Shown here: positions 10,988 to 19,087 of the stretch, piece after piece | Position numbering within the stretch: position 1 is the stretch's first letter | Layout: each line of letters begins with the position of its first letter | Virus record (IMG/VR): IMGVR_UViG_3300025407_000093 | Coordinates: 1 to 28,894 of that record | Origin: a virus | DNA length: 28,894 bases | Direction: 5' to 3' (one strand) | Position numbers and translations under genes: made by a program | Notes under the pieces: generated by a model | Told to the model about the DNA's origin: nothing | Database searches by the model: none | What the model saw: only the letters and a program-made list of their open reading frames with translations

Positions 10988-11383
10988 ATGGCATATCTTG
11001 GCGTAGCAGTAAGCGACCCAGTTTTTGATACCGTGTTTGCTAACCAGCAAATCGGTTACTCCCTGGCTGCTGAAAGCACTGCAACTCAACTCACTAGCAA
11101 GGCAACTGCTGTTACTTGCAATTTCTCTAATGGTCAAATCACCATGAACAACGCTGCATTGGCTGCTGGCGCTGTGGTGACTTTTACCCTGAATAACAAC
11201 TTGATTAGCCCTCGTGACGTGCTGATCGTTAACGTATCTGGCGGCGCTGCTACTGCTGGTACTTACGTTTCGTTCATTGCGGTTATGGGTAACGGTTCGG
11301 CTACGATTGGTTTGCAAAACATCTCTGGCGGCTCGCTGTCTGAAGCTGTTAAGTTGAACTACGCAATCCTTCACGGTCAATAA
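10988..11383 (+). CDS. Small beta-rich virion protein (head decoration or fibre candidate)
   Basis: 131 residues, Thr/Ala/Gly/Asn-rich and low in charge, alternating beta strands: VTFTLNNNLISPRDVLIVNV, then GGAATAGTYVSFIAVMGNGS and ATIGLQNISGGSLSEAVKLN. The 'VVTFTLNNxLIxxxDVLxVN...GSATIGLxNxSGGxLSEAVxxNYA' arrangement recurs in small phage structural proteins and head-fibre-like domains. It has no transmembrane part. Codon use is very regular and rich in GCT, ACT and GCC, as in the coat gene, which suggests strong expression. Virion role is an inference. Confidence 0.65.
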   Translation: MAYLGVAVSDPVFDTVFANQQIGYSLAAESTATQLTSKATAVTCNFSNGQITMNNAALAAGAVVTFTLNNNLISPRDVLIVNVSGGAATAGTYVSFIAVMGNGSATIGLQNISGGSLSEAVKLNYAILHGQ

Positions 11384-11385
11384 TC

Positions 11386-11541
11386 ATGCCTTTGAAAAAA
11401 TCGACAAGCAAAAAGGCGTTTTCTGAGAATGTGAAAGCCGAACTGAAAGCAGGGAAGCCCCTAAAGCAATCAGTCGCTATCGCCTATTCAGAAAAACGTG
11501 AAGCTGAAAAGAAATCCCCTAAATCGAAAGCAAAAAAATGA
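11386..11541 (+). CDS. 51-residue basic protein (DUF6496-like)
   Basis: From ATG 11386 to TGA 11541, overlapping the next gene by ATGA. Very Lys-rich: MPLKKSTSKKAFSENVKAEL, then AGKPLKQSVAIAYSEKREAE and a Lys/Ser tail. It matches the 'MPLKKSxSKKAxSxNVxxExxAGKPxxQAVAIAxS' small phage proteins that are frequent in phages near terminase genes. Function unknown; the charge suggests DNA binding. Confidence 0.75.
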   Translation: MPLKKSTSKKAFSENVKAELKAGKPLKQSVAIAYSEKREAEKKSPKSKAKK

Positions 11542-11723
11542 GCATCAAAATTGTTCTTGAGCATACTATCGAAGAAGTAGAACACTTGTTTAAAGCATTG
11601 GAAAGCCATGCAAAGGCCCACAATGCGTTAATGGCAAGCGTTAAGCAACAAGCTGAGGCCCAATTGGGTAATGCTGCTCCTGCGCCTGCTGTTGAGCCTA
11701 CTGAGCCACCTCCCGCAGCTTAA
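11538..11723 (+). CDS. 61-residue protein of unknown function
   Basis: ATG 11538 is coupled to the preceding TGA. Helix-rich N-terminal part (EHTIEEVEHLFKALESHAKA) followed by an Ala/Pro-rich disordered tail (PAPAVEPTEPPPAA). No family recognised. The tail resembles a flexible linker, so the protein may tether partners. It ends 13 bases before the methyltransferase. Confidence 0.6.
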   Translation: MSIKIVLEHTIEEVEHLFKALESHAKAHNALMASVKQQAEAQLGNAAPAPAVEPTEPPPAA

Positions 11724-11736
11724 TTGATTTACTGCT

Positions 11737-12951
11737 GTGGAAATAGTCCTCAGAAGCGTAGAGGATTTAATTCCTTACGTTAATAATTCGAGAAAACACT
11801 CTGACGAACAAGTTGCCCAGATAGCGGCAAGCATTAAAGAGTTCGGTTGGACTAACCCTCTCCTGGTGGATGGGAACAAAGGCATCATTGCCGGACATGG
11901 GCGGCTAATGGCTGCTCGCAAGCTGAAAATGAAGGAAGTGCCAACTATTGAGTTGAAGCACCTGACCGACACTCAGCGTAAAGCTCTAATCATTGCCGAC
12001 AACAAGCTGGCGCTGAACGCCGATTGGGACAATGAATTGCTGACCATTGAGCTTAATGAGCTATTGGCTGATGGGTTTGCTTTAGATTTGCTTGGCTTTA
12101 GCGTGGATGAAATTCAATCCTTGCTTGAGCCGGAAGTGGTGGAAGGGCTGACAGATGAGGATGCTGTCCCAGAAGTGCCGGAAGAGCCTAAAACACGGCT
12201 TGGAGACATATACCAGCTAGGCAACCATCGATTGATGTGTGGGGATAGCACCAGCATTGATGCTGTGGATAAGTTGATGGATGGGCAGAAAGCCGACTTA
12301 GTCTTTACTTCACCACCTTACAACGCTAATACAAAAGCGGGTGATGGCGACATTTTTAAAAGCAAGAAATCCAAAAAATTGTATGCTGAAGGATATTCTG
12401 ACAATTTGCCATCAACTGAATACATAGATTTTGCATCTAGCGTTTTGGAAGTTTGTTTTGCCAACACGGATGGATTTATCTTTTGGAATGTCAGTTACAA
12501 CGCCAAATCTAAAAATGAATACATTAAACAAATAGTTAACAGATTAGATTATTTAATTGAACAAGTTTGTTGGAAGAAAACATCTACCATTCCATTCAAG
12601 GGATGCCTGATGCGTGATTGGGAACCGATTTACATTTTTTCTACAAACAAGCAGGGATTGAATACAAAAACAGTTACAAGTAACTTTTGGCAAGTAAGCA
12701 ATACAGGAAGTCAGCAAGAAAATCACAAAGCCTGTTTTCCAGTTGGATTGCCTGAAAAGGGCATTTCTTTGGTAAATGTAAATAGTGGAATCATTTTTGA
12801 ACCATTTTGCGGAAGTGGCACAACGATAATTGCAGCAGAAAAACATGGGCGCAAGTGTTATGGGATGGAGCTAGACCCAAAATACTGCGATGTCATAGTA
12901 AAGCGATGGGAAGAATTCACAGGTAAAAAAGCGGAATTGCTAAGTGCTTGA
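11737..12951 (+). CDS. DNA methyltransferase with N-terminal ParB-like domain
   Basis: 404 residues; start GTG 11737 with a weak ribosome site. Residues 1-90 form a ParB/Srx-like domain (GIIAGHGRLMAARKL at 49-63). Residues 150-395 are an amino-methyltransferase of the beta arrangement: catalytic TSPPY at 191-195 before, AdoMet-binding FEPFCGSGTT at 354-363 after, and HKACFPVGL (330-338) as motif X. TSPPY favours N4-cytosine methylation, but N6-adenine cannot be excluded. The middle (about 12330-12860), which holds the target recognition part, is more AT-rich than both ends, as if swapped in. Such enzymes next to terminase genes likely protect phage DNA from host restriction or mark it. Confidence 0.9.
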   Translation: MEIVLRSVEDLIPYVNNSRKHSDEQVAQIAASIKEFGWTNPLLVDGNKGIIAGHGRLMAARKLKMKEVPTIELKHLTDTQRKALIIADNKLALNADWDNELLTIELNELLADGFALDLLGFSVDEIQSLLEPEVVEGLTDEDAVPEVPEEPKTRLGDIYQLGNHRLMCGDSTSIDAVDKLMDGQKADLVFTSPPYNANTKAGDGDIFKSKKSKKLYAEGYSDNLPSTEYIDFASSVLEVCFANTDGFIFWNVSYNAKSKNEYIKQIVNRLDYLIEQVCWKKTSTIPFKGCLMRDWEPIYIFSTNKQGLNTKTVTSNFWQVSNTGSQQENHKACFPVGLPEKGISLVNVNSGIIFEPFCGSGTTIIAAEKHGRKCYGMELDPKYCDVIVKRWEEFTGKKAELLSA

Positions 12952-12975
12952 TTTATTTAAGTTTTCTTGTAAACT
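12948..12975 (+). promoter_or_regulatory. Possible promoter upstream of the small terminase gene
   Basis: TTGATT (12948-12953), 16-base spacer, TAAACT (12970-12975), overlapping the end of the methyltransferase gene. Start would fall near 12982, about 20 bases before ATG 13002. Reasonable but not strong; it may supplement read-through from the late promoter. Confidence 0.35.
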
Positions 12976-13001
12976 CAGCTCAACACTTCCAGAATATAAA
13001 A

Positions 13002-13334
13002 ATGCTTGAACATCAACCGACCGAAAAGACCAAAGCAACGGTGCAACAGTCATCGGGGTTAGGCTTACCTCAAGAACAGATTGCTGCATTGATTGGTATA
13101 TCGCCTAAGACGCTCACAAAGCATTACCCGATTGAGTTGGCTCTTGGTAAGGCAATGGCATCAGCCCAAGTTGCCAAGTCGCTTTTTAACAAAGCAACGC
13201 AAGGCGACACGACTGCTGCAATTTGGTGGACTAAGACACAGATGGGATGGTCTGAAAAGACGCAGCATGAAATCACTGGTGCTAATGCAGGCCCTCTTGT
13301 TATTAGTCTGAATAACTTAGACGAATCAGCGTGA
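13002..13334 (+). CDS. Small terminase subunit candidate (TerS)
   Basis: 110 residues from ATG 13002; a longer frame from 12948 lacks support. A helix-turn-helix is visible (GLPQEQIAALIGISPKTLTK), followed by a helical part (ELALGKAMASAQVAKSLFNK) and GDTTAAIWWTKTQMGW, a layout I know from TerS-like proteins of phages with P22-type terminases. It sits just before TerL with GTGA coupling. It should recognise the packaging site on phage DNA. Ribosome site unclear. Family assignment by pattern and position. Confidence 0.75.
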   Translation: MLEHQPTEKTKATVQQSSGLGLPQEQIAALIGISPKTLTKHYPIELALGKAMASAQVAKSLFNKATQGDTTAAIWWTKTQMGWSEKTQHEITGANAGPLVISLNNLDESA

Positions 13335-14680
13335 AGCTCCATGCAAAACAAATCGAGGCTCAAAAGCTACTGAGCAGCGATGTTACCTATGCCATGCTAT
13401 TTGGCGGGTCAAGGTCAGGTAAGACATTCCTGCTGGTGCGCCAGATCATCTTGAGGGCATTAAAGGCTCCAGGCTCACGGCATACCATTCTGCGCTTCAG
13501 GTTTAACCATGTGGTGAACTCAATTGTTTATGATACCTTCCCCAAGGTGATGAAGCTGGCCTTCCCTGGTGTGGAATACAAGCTGGACAAAACACACTGG
13601 TATGTCAAGTTTCAGAATGAATCTGAGATTTGGTTTGGCGGCTTGGATGATAAAGACCGCACTGAAAAGATTTTGGGCATGGAGTTCGCTACTATTTACT
13701 TGAACGAATCCAGCCAGATTTCATGGGGGCCAGTTGGGATTGCCATAACTCGTTTAGCTCAAAAGGTTAATCAAGTCATTGAGGGCAAAGAGCCTACATT
13801 GCTCAAGCCTCGGATGTATTTTGACTGTAACCCACCAAATAAGAATCACTGGACATATCAGCTATTCATTCTCAGGCGTGACCCAGACACAAAGATTAAC
13901 TTGGCTAACCCTGAGAATTACGGCTATTTTCAGATTAACCCGAGGGACAATCAGGAAAACTTATCAGACGGTTATCTTGACACATTAGAGAATTTGAGCG
14001 CAAGATTGCGTAGACGGTTCTTGGAAGGCGAATTTACAGACGCTAACCCTAACCAGCTTTTCCCTGATGAGGCTATTGATAGATGGAGGGCTGACAATGG
14101 TGACCTGCCTGATTTTGTTCGTGTTGTTGTTGGTGTTGACCCGTCTGGAGCAGGGGATAGCGATAACGCTGATAACGATGCAATTGGTATCGTGGTTGGC
14201 GCTCTTGGCGTTGACGGTAACGCTTATCTTTTGGAAGACTGCACTGTAAAGGCTGGCCCTGCAACATGGGGCAATGTCGCTGTGTCAGCTTATGACCGAC
14301 ATAAAGCTGATGTGCTGGTCGCTGAAACCAATTATGGCGGTGCAATGGTTGAAGGCGTTATTCAGGCTTCACGGTCTAAAACAAACTTTAAAGCTGTTTC
14401 GGCAAGCCGTGGCAAAGTAATTCGGGCTGAACCGTTTGCATCTTTATACGAGGCAGGTAAAATTAGACACGCAGGTCGATTTGTTGAGCTTGAAGACGAA
14501 TTAAGCGGATTTTCTACGATTGGATTCACTGGAAGTCGCTCTCCGAACCGAGCAGACGCTTGGATTTGGGTTTTAACTGAGCTTTTTCCTGGAATGTTGC
14601 GTCAAAAAGTAGAAAAAAAGAAGTTAGAGACAAAACGACCCCAAAACTGGAATAACTCCCGAGCAGGGTATTGGATGTAA
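13331..14680 (+). CDS. Terminase large subunit (TerL)
   Basis: 449 residues. Start GTG 13331 overlaps the TerS stop (GTGA). ATPase: Walker A GGSRSGKT (25-32), Walker B ATIYLNE with E126 (120-126), coupling segment YFDCNPPN (163-170). Nuclease: VGVDPSG with D270, AETNYGG with E332, RADAW with D409, the three acidic residues of the RNase H-like cleft. The enzyme drives DNA into the procapsid and cuts the concatemer. Length and motifs are complete. Confidence 0.96.
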   Translation: MKLHAKQIEAQKLLSSDVTYAMLFGGSRSGKTFLLVRQIILRALKAPGSRHTILRFRFNHVVNSIVYDTFPKVMKLAFPGVEYKLDKTHWYVKFQNESEIWFGGLDDKDRTEKILGMEFATIYLNESSQISWGPVGIAITRLAQKVNQVIEGKEPTLLKPRMYFDCNPPNKNHWTYQLFILRRDPDTKINLANPENYGYFQINPRDNQENLSDGYLDTLENLSARLRRRFLEGEFTDANPNQLFPDEAIDRWRADNGDLPDFVRVVVGVDPSGAGDSDNADNDAIGIVVGALGVDGNAYLLEDCTVKAGPATWGNVAVSAYDRHKADVLVAETNYGGAMVEGVIQASRSKTNFKAVSASRGKVIRAEPFASLYEAGKIRHAGRFVELEDELSGFSTIGFTGSRSPNRADAWIWVLTELFPGMLRQKVEKKKLETKRPQNWNNSRAGYWM

Positions 14681-14682
14681 AT

Positions 14683-16821
14683 ATGGCTGATAAAGATTCT
14701 GACGTAGTAGCAAGAGCGCAACGCAACTTTAAGGCTTGCCTTGATTGGGAGCAGGACACTAAGCAGCGTTTTCGTGAGGACATTCGCTTCTTATACGCTG
14801 ATTCAGACAACCAAGATCAATGGGAGCCAGCGGTAAAAGCTCGTAGACGGTTGAATACTCAGCCGATGATTACGATCAATAAGACTCACACGCACTGGCT
14901 GCACGTTGTCAATCAATTGAAGGCCAACAAACCAAGCGTAACCATCCACCCGACAGGCAACGAGGCAACTTATGAAGCCGCTGAAGTCTTTGAGGGCATT
15001 GTTAGGCATATTGAATACATCTCAAACGCTAAAGTCGCTTACGACATTGCTGCTGAAACTCAGGTTGGCGGCGGTATTGGCTATTGGACTGTCTCGACTG
15101 CTTACGCCAATGACGAATCATTTGATCAGGAAATCTTTATTAAGGAAGTGCCTGACCCAATGAGCGTTTACCTTGACCCGCATATCAAGAAACGTGATGG
15201 GTCTGATGCTAAATTCGGGTTCATCTATGAGGATATGCCTCTGGAAGAATTCAAGCAACGCTTCCCCAATACGTTGATTCCTATGGTTAGCCCTCAAGGT
15301 AATCAATCTTGGGTGACTAAGGATGTTGTTCGTCTCGCTACCTACTACGAGCTGGAGATGAAGAAAGAATGGCTCTATGCCCTGACTGATGCTGATGGAG
15401 GCACTAAGTTTGTCAAGCAGTCAGACATGAGCAAGGAAGAAGTCAAGATGCTCAATGAAGCTATCCGCATGGGTGCTGACATTGACCGCCGCCGTATTGA
15501 CAAGCGTGTTATCTATAAATACCTGATTGGCGGCAATGAAGTGCTTGAAAAGGGTGTTTGGGCTGGCAAATATATTCCTATTGTGCGTGTCCCAGGCGAG
15601 GAAGTTGTCATTGAAGGCAAGTTAGACCGTAAGGGTCTCGTGCGCTACATGAAGGACGCTCAACGAGCCTACAACTACAACGCCTCTGCTGCTCTGGAAT
15701 ACGGTGCGCTCCAATCTAAGTCACCTTACCTTGCCCCTGTGGAGGCTATTGAGGGCTTAGAAAACTATTGGGCAACGGCTAACACCGAGAATCACGCTTA
15801 TCTGCCTTACAACCATGCGGATGAATCGGGCAATCCTGTGCCAGCGCCAGCTAGAGCGCCTGCGCCTATGTCGGCTCCTGTCTATCAGGAAGGCATGATG
15901 ACCGCTGCTCAAGAGTTGATGATGACCTCGGGGCAGTATGACCAGACTTTCGGCGCTCAAAGCCAAGAATTGTCAGGCGTTGCTATTGGCAAGCGTGTTG
16001 CTCAGGGTGATCGAGTAACTTTTCACTTCCAAGATGCTCAGAATATGGCTATCCAGTTCACAGGCAAAATCTTGGTTGACTTGATTCCAAAAATTTACGA
16101 CACCAAGCGCATTATTAACATCTTGGCTGAGGATGGAACTGAGCAAAAGATTCAGATCGACCCTGAGTTGAAGGTCGCCATGAAACAGAATGAGGATAAA
16201 GAAGAAGGCGTTGTTGAAACGATCTTTAATCCTAATGTTGGAACTTACGATGTGGTTGCCGAATCTGGCCCGAACTTTGATACCCGCCGCCAAGAGGCTT
16301 TTGAAGCTATGACACAATTGCTAGGCTCAAATCCTGAGCTAGCACAGGTTATCGGCGATATTTACATGGGAACTGCTGATTTCCCAAGCTCAGACAAGCT
16401 CCAAGAGCGTATGAGGAACTGGATTCCTGCTAACATCTTGGGAACTGGCCCGACTCCTGCCGAGCAGCAAATGCAGCAACAACTGCAACAAGCTCAAGCG
16501 GTTATTCAGCAGCTTCAACAAGAGTTGCAAGATAAGAAGATCGGTCAGACGATGGAGAAACAACGCTTGGATATGGACGCATTGAACCACTTGGCTTTGC
16601 GTCTGGAGAACGAGCGAGAAGATTTGATTAACGCTTTCAAGGCAGAAACCGAGCGCCTGAAGTTGTTAATCAAAGATGTGTCGCCTCAACAGTTGACAGG
16701 TATTACTGACAAGATGGTGAGCGAGATTGAACAGTCTCGTAACCCTGGCAGAGATGTAAGCCCTGACTATGTTGACCCGTCACAGGTGTTAGCAGCGGAA
16801 ATCCCCACAATAACTCAATGA
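14683..16821 (+). CDS. Portal protein, P22 gp1-like
   Basis: 712 residues from ATG 14683, preferred to an in-frame TTG at 14671 that overlaps the TerL end. Length is close to P22 gp1 (725). N-terminal ARAQRNFKACLDWEQDTKQR, then RRRLNTQPMITINKTHTHW and a long portal core with PDPMSVYLDPHIKKRDGSDA. The C-terminal ~180 residues are helical and Gln-rich (QMQQQLQQAQAVIQQLQQEL), matching the barrel or tail region of large podovirus portals. It forms the dodecameric DNA gate, binds terminase and later the head-closure proteins. Confidence 0.93.
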   Translation: MADKDSDVVARAQRNFKACLDWEQDTKQRFREDIRFLYADSDNQDQWEPAVKARRRLNTQPMITINKTHTHWLHVVNQLKANKPSVTIHPTGNEATYEAAEVFEGIVRHIEYISNAKVAYDIAAETQVGGGIGYWTVSTAYANDESFDQEIFIKEVPDPMSVYLDPHIKKRDGSDAKFGFIYEDMPLEEFKQRFPNTLIPMVSPQGNQSWVTKDVVRLATYYELEMKKEWLYALTDADGGTKFVKQSDMSKEEVKMLNEAIRMGADIDRRRIDKRVIYKYLIGGNEVLEKGVWAGKYIPIVRVPGEEVVIEGKLDRKGLVRYMKDAQRAYNYNASAALEYGALQSKSPYLAPVEAIEGLENYWATANTENHAYLPYNHADESGNPVPAPARAPAPMSAPVYQEGMMTAAQELMMTSGQYDQTFGAQSQELSGVAIGKRVAQGDRVTFHFQDAQNMAIQFTGKILVDLIPKIYDTKRIINILAEDGTEQKIQIDPELKVAMKQNEDKEEGVVETIFNPNVGTYDVVAESGPNFDTRRQEAFEAMTQLLGSNPELAQVIGDIYMGTADFPSSDKLQERMRNWIPANILGTGPTPAEQQMQQQLQQAQAVIQQLQQELQDKKIGQTMEKQRLDMDALNHLALRLENEREDLINAFKAETERLKLLIKDVSPQQLTGITDKMVSEIEQSRNPGRDVSPDYVDPSQVLAAEIPTITQ

Positions 16822-16828
16822 GGAAAAA

Positions 16829-17518
16829 ATGAGCGAACTAATCGAAGCACAAATCCAAGAAGCAACGACTACCCCTGAAGTTGCTCCTGAAACAACCAAA
16901 GAAAACTCTTATCACGACCTGCCTGAATGGGCTCGCCGCCGTATGGGTGAATTGGCCGAGCAAAAGCGCACCGCAGCCGAAAAAGCCGCCGCCTTGGAAG
17001 CTCAACTAAACCAGTTTTCGCAAGCGCCAGCGCCAGCAGCACCTCAAGAAGACGTGATGAAAATGGCTCAACAGATTGCCCGTCAAGAGCTTGAACAACG
17101 CCAATTTGTCGAGAAAATGACCTCGATTGAGCAGACTGCCAAGAAAGAATTTGGAGAGGACTATGACCGTTCTATCTCTAATTTGAGTATGGCTGGTGTG
17201 CAATCTAATGATTTTCTGAGGGCTTTGGCTGAGATTCCTAATCCTGAAAAGGTTTTGGTTTATCTTGGAAAGTCTGAGAATGTCGGTGATGCTGTAAAGA
17301 TTGCGAATATGTCGCCTTTGCAAATGGGTATTGAGCTGACAAAACTTTCTACCAAAGCCGCTAAAGAATTAAGCCCTACAAAATCACGAGCGCCTGCTCC
17401 TGTGGCTGATGTAGATGGTTCTTCTAGCAGCCGTTCTAGTGGCGGTGCAGAGCCTCCAATGAGCGATACAGTTGCTTGGATGGAATGGCGTAAAGCTAAT
17501 GCTCGCAAAAAGCGTTGA
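16829..17518 (+). CDS. Scaffolding protein
   Basis: 229 residues with GAGGAA before ATG 16829. Typical scaffold traits: acidic start, long charged helices (PEWARRRMGELAEQKRTAAE, coiled coil to about 95), Pro/Ala linkers (APAPAAP), a C-terminal Ser-rich linker and a short basic end (WMEWRKANARKKR) like the coat-binding helix-turn-helix of P22 gp8. Position between portal and coat is diagnostic. It directs procapsid assembly and leaves before packaging. Confidence 0.88.
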   Translation: MSELIEAQIQEATTTPEVAPETTKENSYHDLPEWARRRMGELAEQKRTAAEKAAALEAQLNQFSQAPAPAAPQEDVMKMAQQIARQELEQRQFVEKMTSIEQTAKKEFGEDYDRSISNLSMAGVQSNDFLRALAEIPNPEKVLVYLGKSENVGDAVKIANMSPLQMGIELTKLSTKAAKELSPTKSRAPAPVADVDGSSSSRSSGGAEPPMSDTVAWMEWRKANARKKR

Positions 17519-17543
17519 TTAAGTAAAAAATCAGGTATAGAAT
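17515..17543 (+). promoter_or_regulatory. Promoter for the coat protein gene
   Basis: TTGATT (17515-17520), 17-base spacer, TAGAAT (17538-17543). Start near 17550 leaves a leader of about 118 bases before ATG 17668. A second possible promoter lies inside the leader (TTGACT 17594-17599 with TAAAAG 17616-17621), weaker at -10. Extra transcription of the coat gene makes sense, since it is the most abundant virion protein. Confidence 0.6.
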
Positions 17544-17549
17544 AAGCAT

Positions 17550-17667
17550 TAGGTTTAAGCCACCGTAAAAAGCTGTTTCGGGCCGTGAAATGATTGACTC
17601 CTGAAGGCCGAGGGGTAAAAGTAGGTTTCTTTTATTCTTTATCTTTTATTTGAAAGGAGCAGAGTTC
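17550..17667 (+). promoter_or_regulatory. Leader of the coat gene with possible RNA structure
   Basis: About 118 bases between the promoter and the coat ATG. CGGGCC (17579-17584) can pair with GGCCG (17606-17610) with one bulge, giving a hairpin, and a T-rich tract (17626-17650) precedes the AAAGGAG site at 17652-17658. It looks like a translation-controlling or mRNA-stabilising leader. Structure is inferred by eye. Confidence 0.35.
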
Positions 17668-18870
17668 ATGACCACGAATTCGCTTTTGACGATTAACCAG
17701 ATCACCAATGAAGCGGTGCGTCTGTTTACTCAATCTAATGCTTTCCTCCGTACCGTTAGCCGCCAATATGATGACCAGTTCGCTCGCACTGGTGCAAAGA
17801 TTGGTTCAGCTTTGCGGATTCGCCTCCCTAACGATTACACCGTTAGCACTGGCCCTGCCATTACTCCTCAAGGCACTAACGAACAAAACACTACGCTGAC
17901 TGTGGCAACACAAGCCAACGTGCCTGTTTCGTTCGGCACTGCTGAGAAAACCTTGTCTTTGGACGACTTCAGCGAACGTATCTTGGCTCCTGCCGTGAAC
18001 CGTTTGGCTGCTTATGTTGCCGCTGACTTGATGAATGTGGCTGGTCAATCCGCTAACATCGTTGCTAACCTGTCTGGTTCTACCCTGTCTAGCCCCAACG
18101 CTACGACTTGGCTGACCGCTGGCTCGGCTCTCGACCAAAACTTGGCTCCTCGCTCTGATCGTAAGATCATTCTTGACCCTGTTACTCAAGCTCGCACCGT
18201 GTCCTCACTGGCTGGCTTGTTTAACCCTCAAGTTCGCATCTCCGAGCAGTACGAAACTGGCATCATCTCCAAAGACACTTTGGGCTTTGACTGGATGTAT
18301 GACCAAACCACCCAAGTTCACACTGTCGGCTCTTTCAGTGCTGGTACTGTGAATGGTTCGGGTCAAACTGGCTCTACCTTGACTGTTAACGCTATCACTG
18401 GTACTTTGAACCAAGGTGACGTTATTACGATTGCTGGCGTTTACGCTATCAACCGTTTGACAGGCGCTTCACAAGGCCAATTGCGTCAATTCGTTGTGAC
18501 TGCTAACGTAGCCTCTGGCGCTACCAGCATCCCAATCTATCCCGCAATCGTTCCCGCTCCTGCTGCTTTCAACACTGTTACTGCTTCGCCTGCTAACAGT
18601 GCTGCTATCAGCTTGGTGATGCCTGCTTCTAGCCAGTATCGTCAAAATATCGCTTACTATCCTGAAGCGTTTACTTTGGCTACTGCTGACTTGGAAATGC
18701 CTACTGCTGGTGTGGTGCAAGCTGCTCGTGCCAACTTTGACGGTATCTCCTTGCGTATGATCGAGGCTTATGACGTTATGTCTGACTCCTTGATTACTCG
18801 TTTGGACATTTTGTACGGCTACGCTGCTATTCGTCCTGAATGGTCGGCTGTGGTTGCTGACATTGTCTAA
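17668..18870 (+). CDS. Major coat protein, P22 gp5-like
   Basis: 400 residues from ATG 17668, which has AAAGGAG 9 bases upstream; an in-frame start at 17650 lies before the ribosome site. Opening MTTNSLLTINQITNEAVRLF and FSERILAPAVNRLAAYVAAD are coat-like. Residues about 220-340 form the inserted domain characteristic of P22 coat (LTVNAITGTLNQGDVITIAG, AINRLTGASQGQLRQFVVTA). The end (DSLITRLDILYGYAAIRPEW) closes the HK97 fold. Codons are strongly biased to GCT, ACT and GGC, as expected for high expression. Confidence 0.92.
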   Translation: MTTNSLLTINQITNEAVRLFTQSNAFLRTVSRQYDDQFARTGAKIGSALRIRLPNDYTVSTGPAITPQGTNEQNTTLTVATQANVPVSFGTAEKTLSLDDFSERILAPAVNRLAAYVAADLMNVAGQSANIVANLSGSTLSSPNATTWLTAGSALDQNLAPRSDRKIILDPVTQARTVSSLAGLFNPQVRISEQYETGIISKDTLGFDWMYDQTTQVHTVGSFSAGTVNGSGQTGSTLTVNAITGTLNQGDVITIAGVYAINRLTGASQGQLRQFVVTANVASGATSIPIYPAIVPAPAAFNTVTASPANSAAISLVMPASSQYRQNIAYYPEAFTLATADLEMPTAGVVQAARANFDGISLRMIEAYDVMSDSLITRLDILYGYAAIRPEWSAVVADIV

Positions 18871-19087
18871 ACTGGAGACATATTACAGGGGCAAGCTCGT
18901 TGTCCCTGTATATACCTTCATTGAGTATCCTAAGTGGATTACTACGACCGATGGACAGTCGGTTGTAGTAAACACTAAGGAAGAAGAAATCGAGCTAACT
19001 AAGCCAAAGAGAGGCAGGCCAAAGAATGACTCAACCTCTGCCGACGACACCCTCGGACATAATCAGCCTAGCACTGAAAACGGCTAA
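18854..19087 (+). CDS. Small protein with AT-hook-like tail between coat and gp4
   Basis: Up to 77 residues. The start is uncertain: non-ATG codons at 18854 or 18863 (both TTG) overlap the coat stop. The body is beta-like (KLVVPVYTFIEYPKWITT, DGQSVVVNTKEEEI) and the end is KPKRGRPKNDSTSADD, an AT-hook-like GRP motif flanked by Lys/Arg. Similar small EYPKWI...DGxxVVVNxxEEE proteins follow the coat gene in other P22-like podoviruses. The last 62 bases overlap the gp4-like gene. Possibly head-DNA related. Confidence 0.6.
   Translation: MLTLSKLETYYRGKLVVPVYTFIEYPKWITTTDGQSVVVNTKEEEIELTKPKRGRPKNDSTSADDTLGHNQPSTENG

Noticed and set aside
10745-11380. 211-codon minus-strand frame
   Set aside because: Lies antisense to two well-supported late genes. 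The Ser/Arg-rich product is the usual shadow of GCT/ACT-rich coding DNA.
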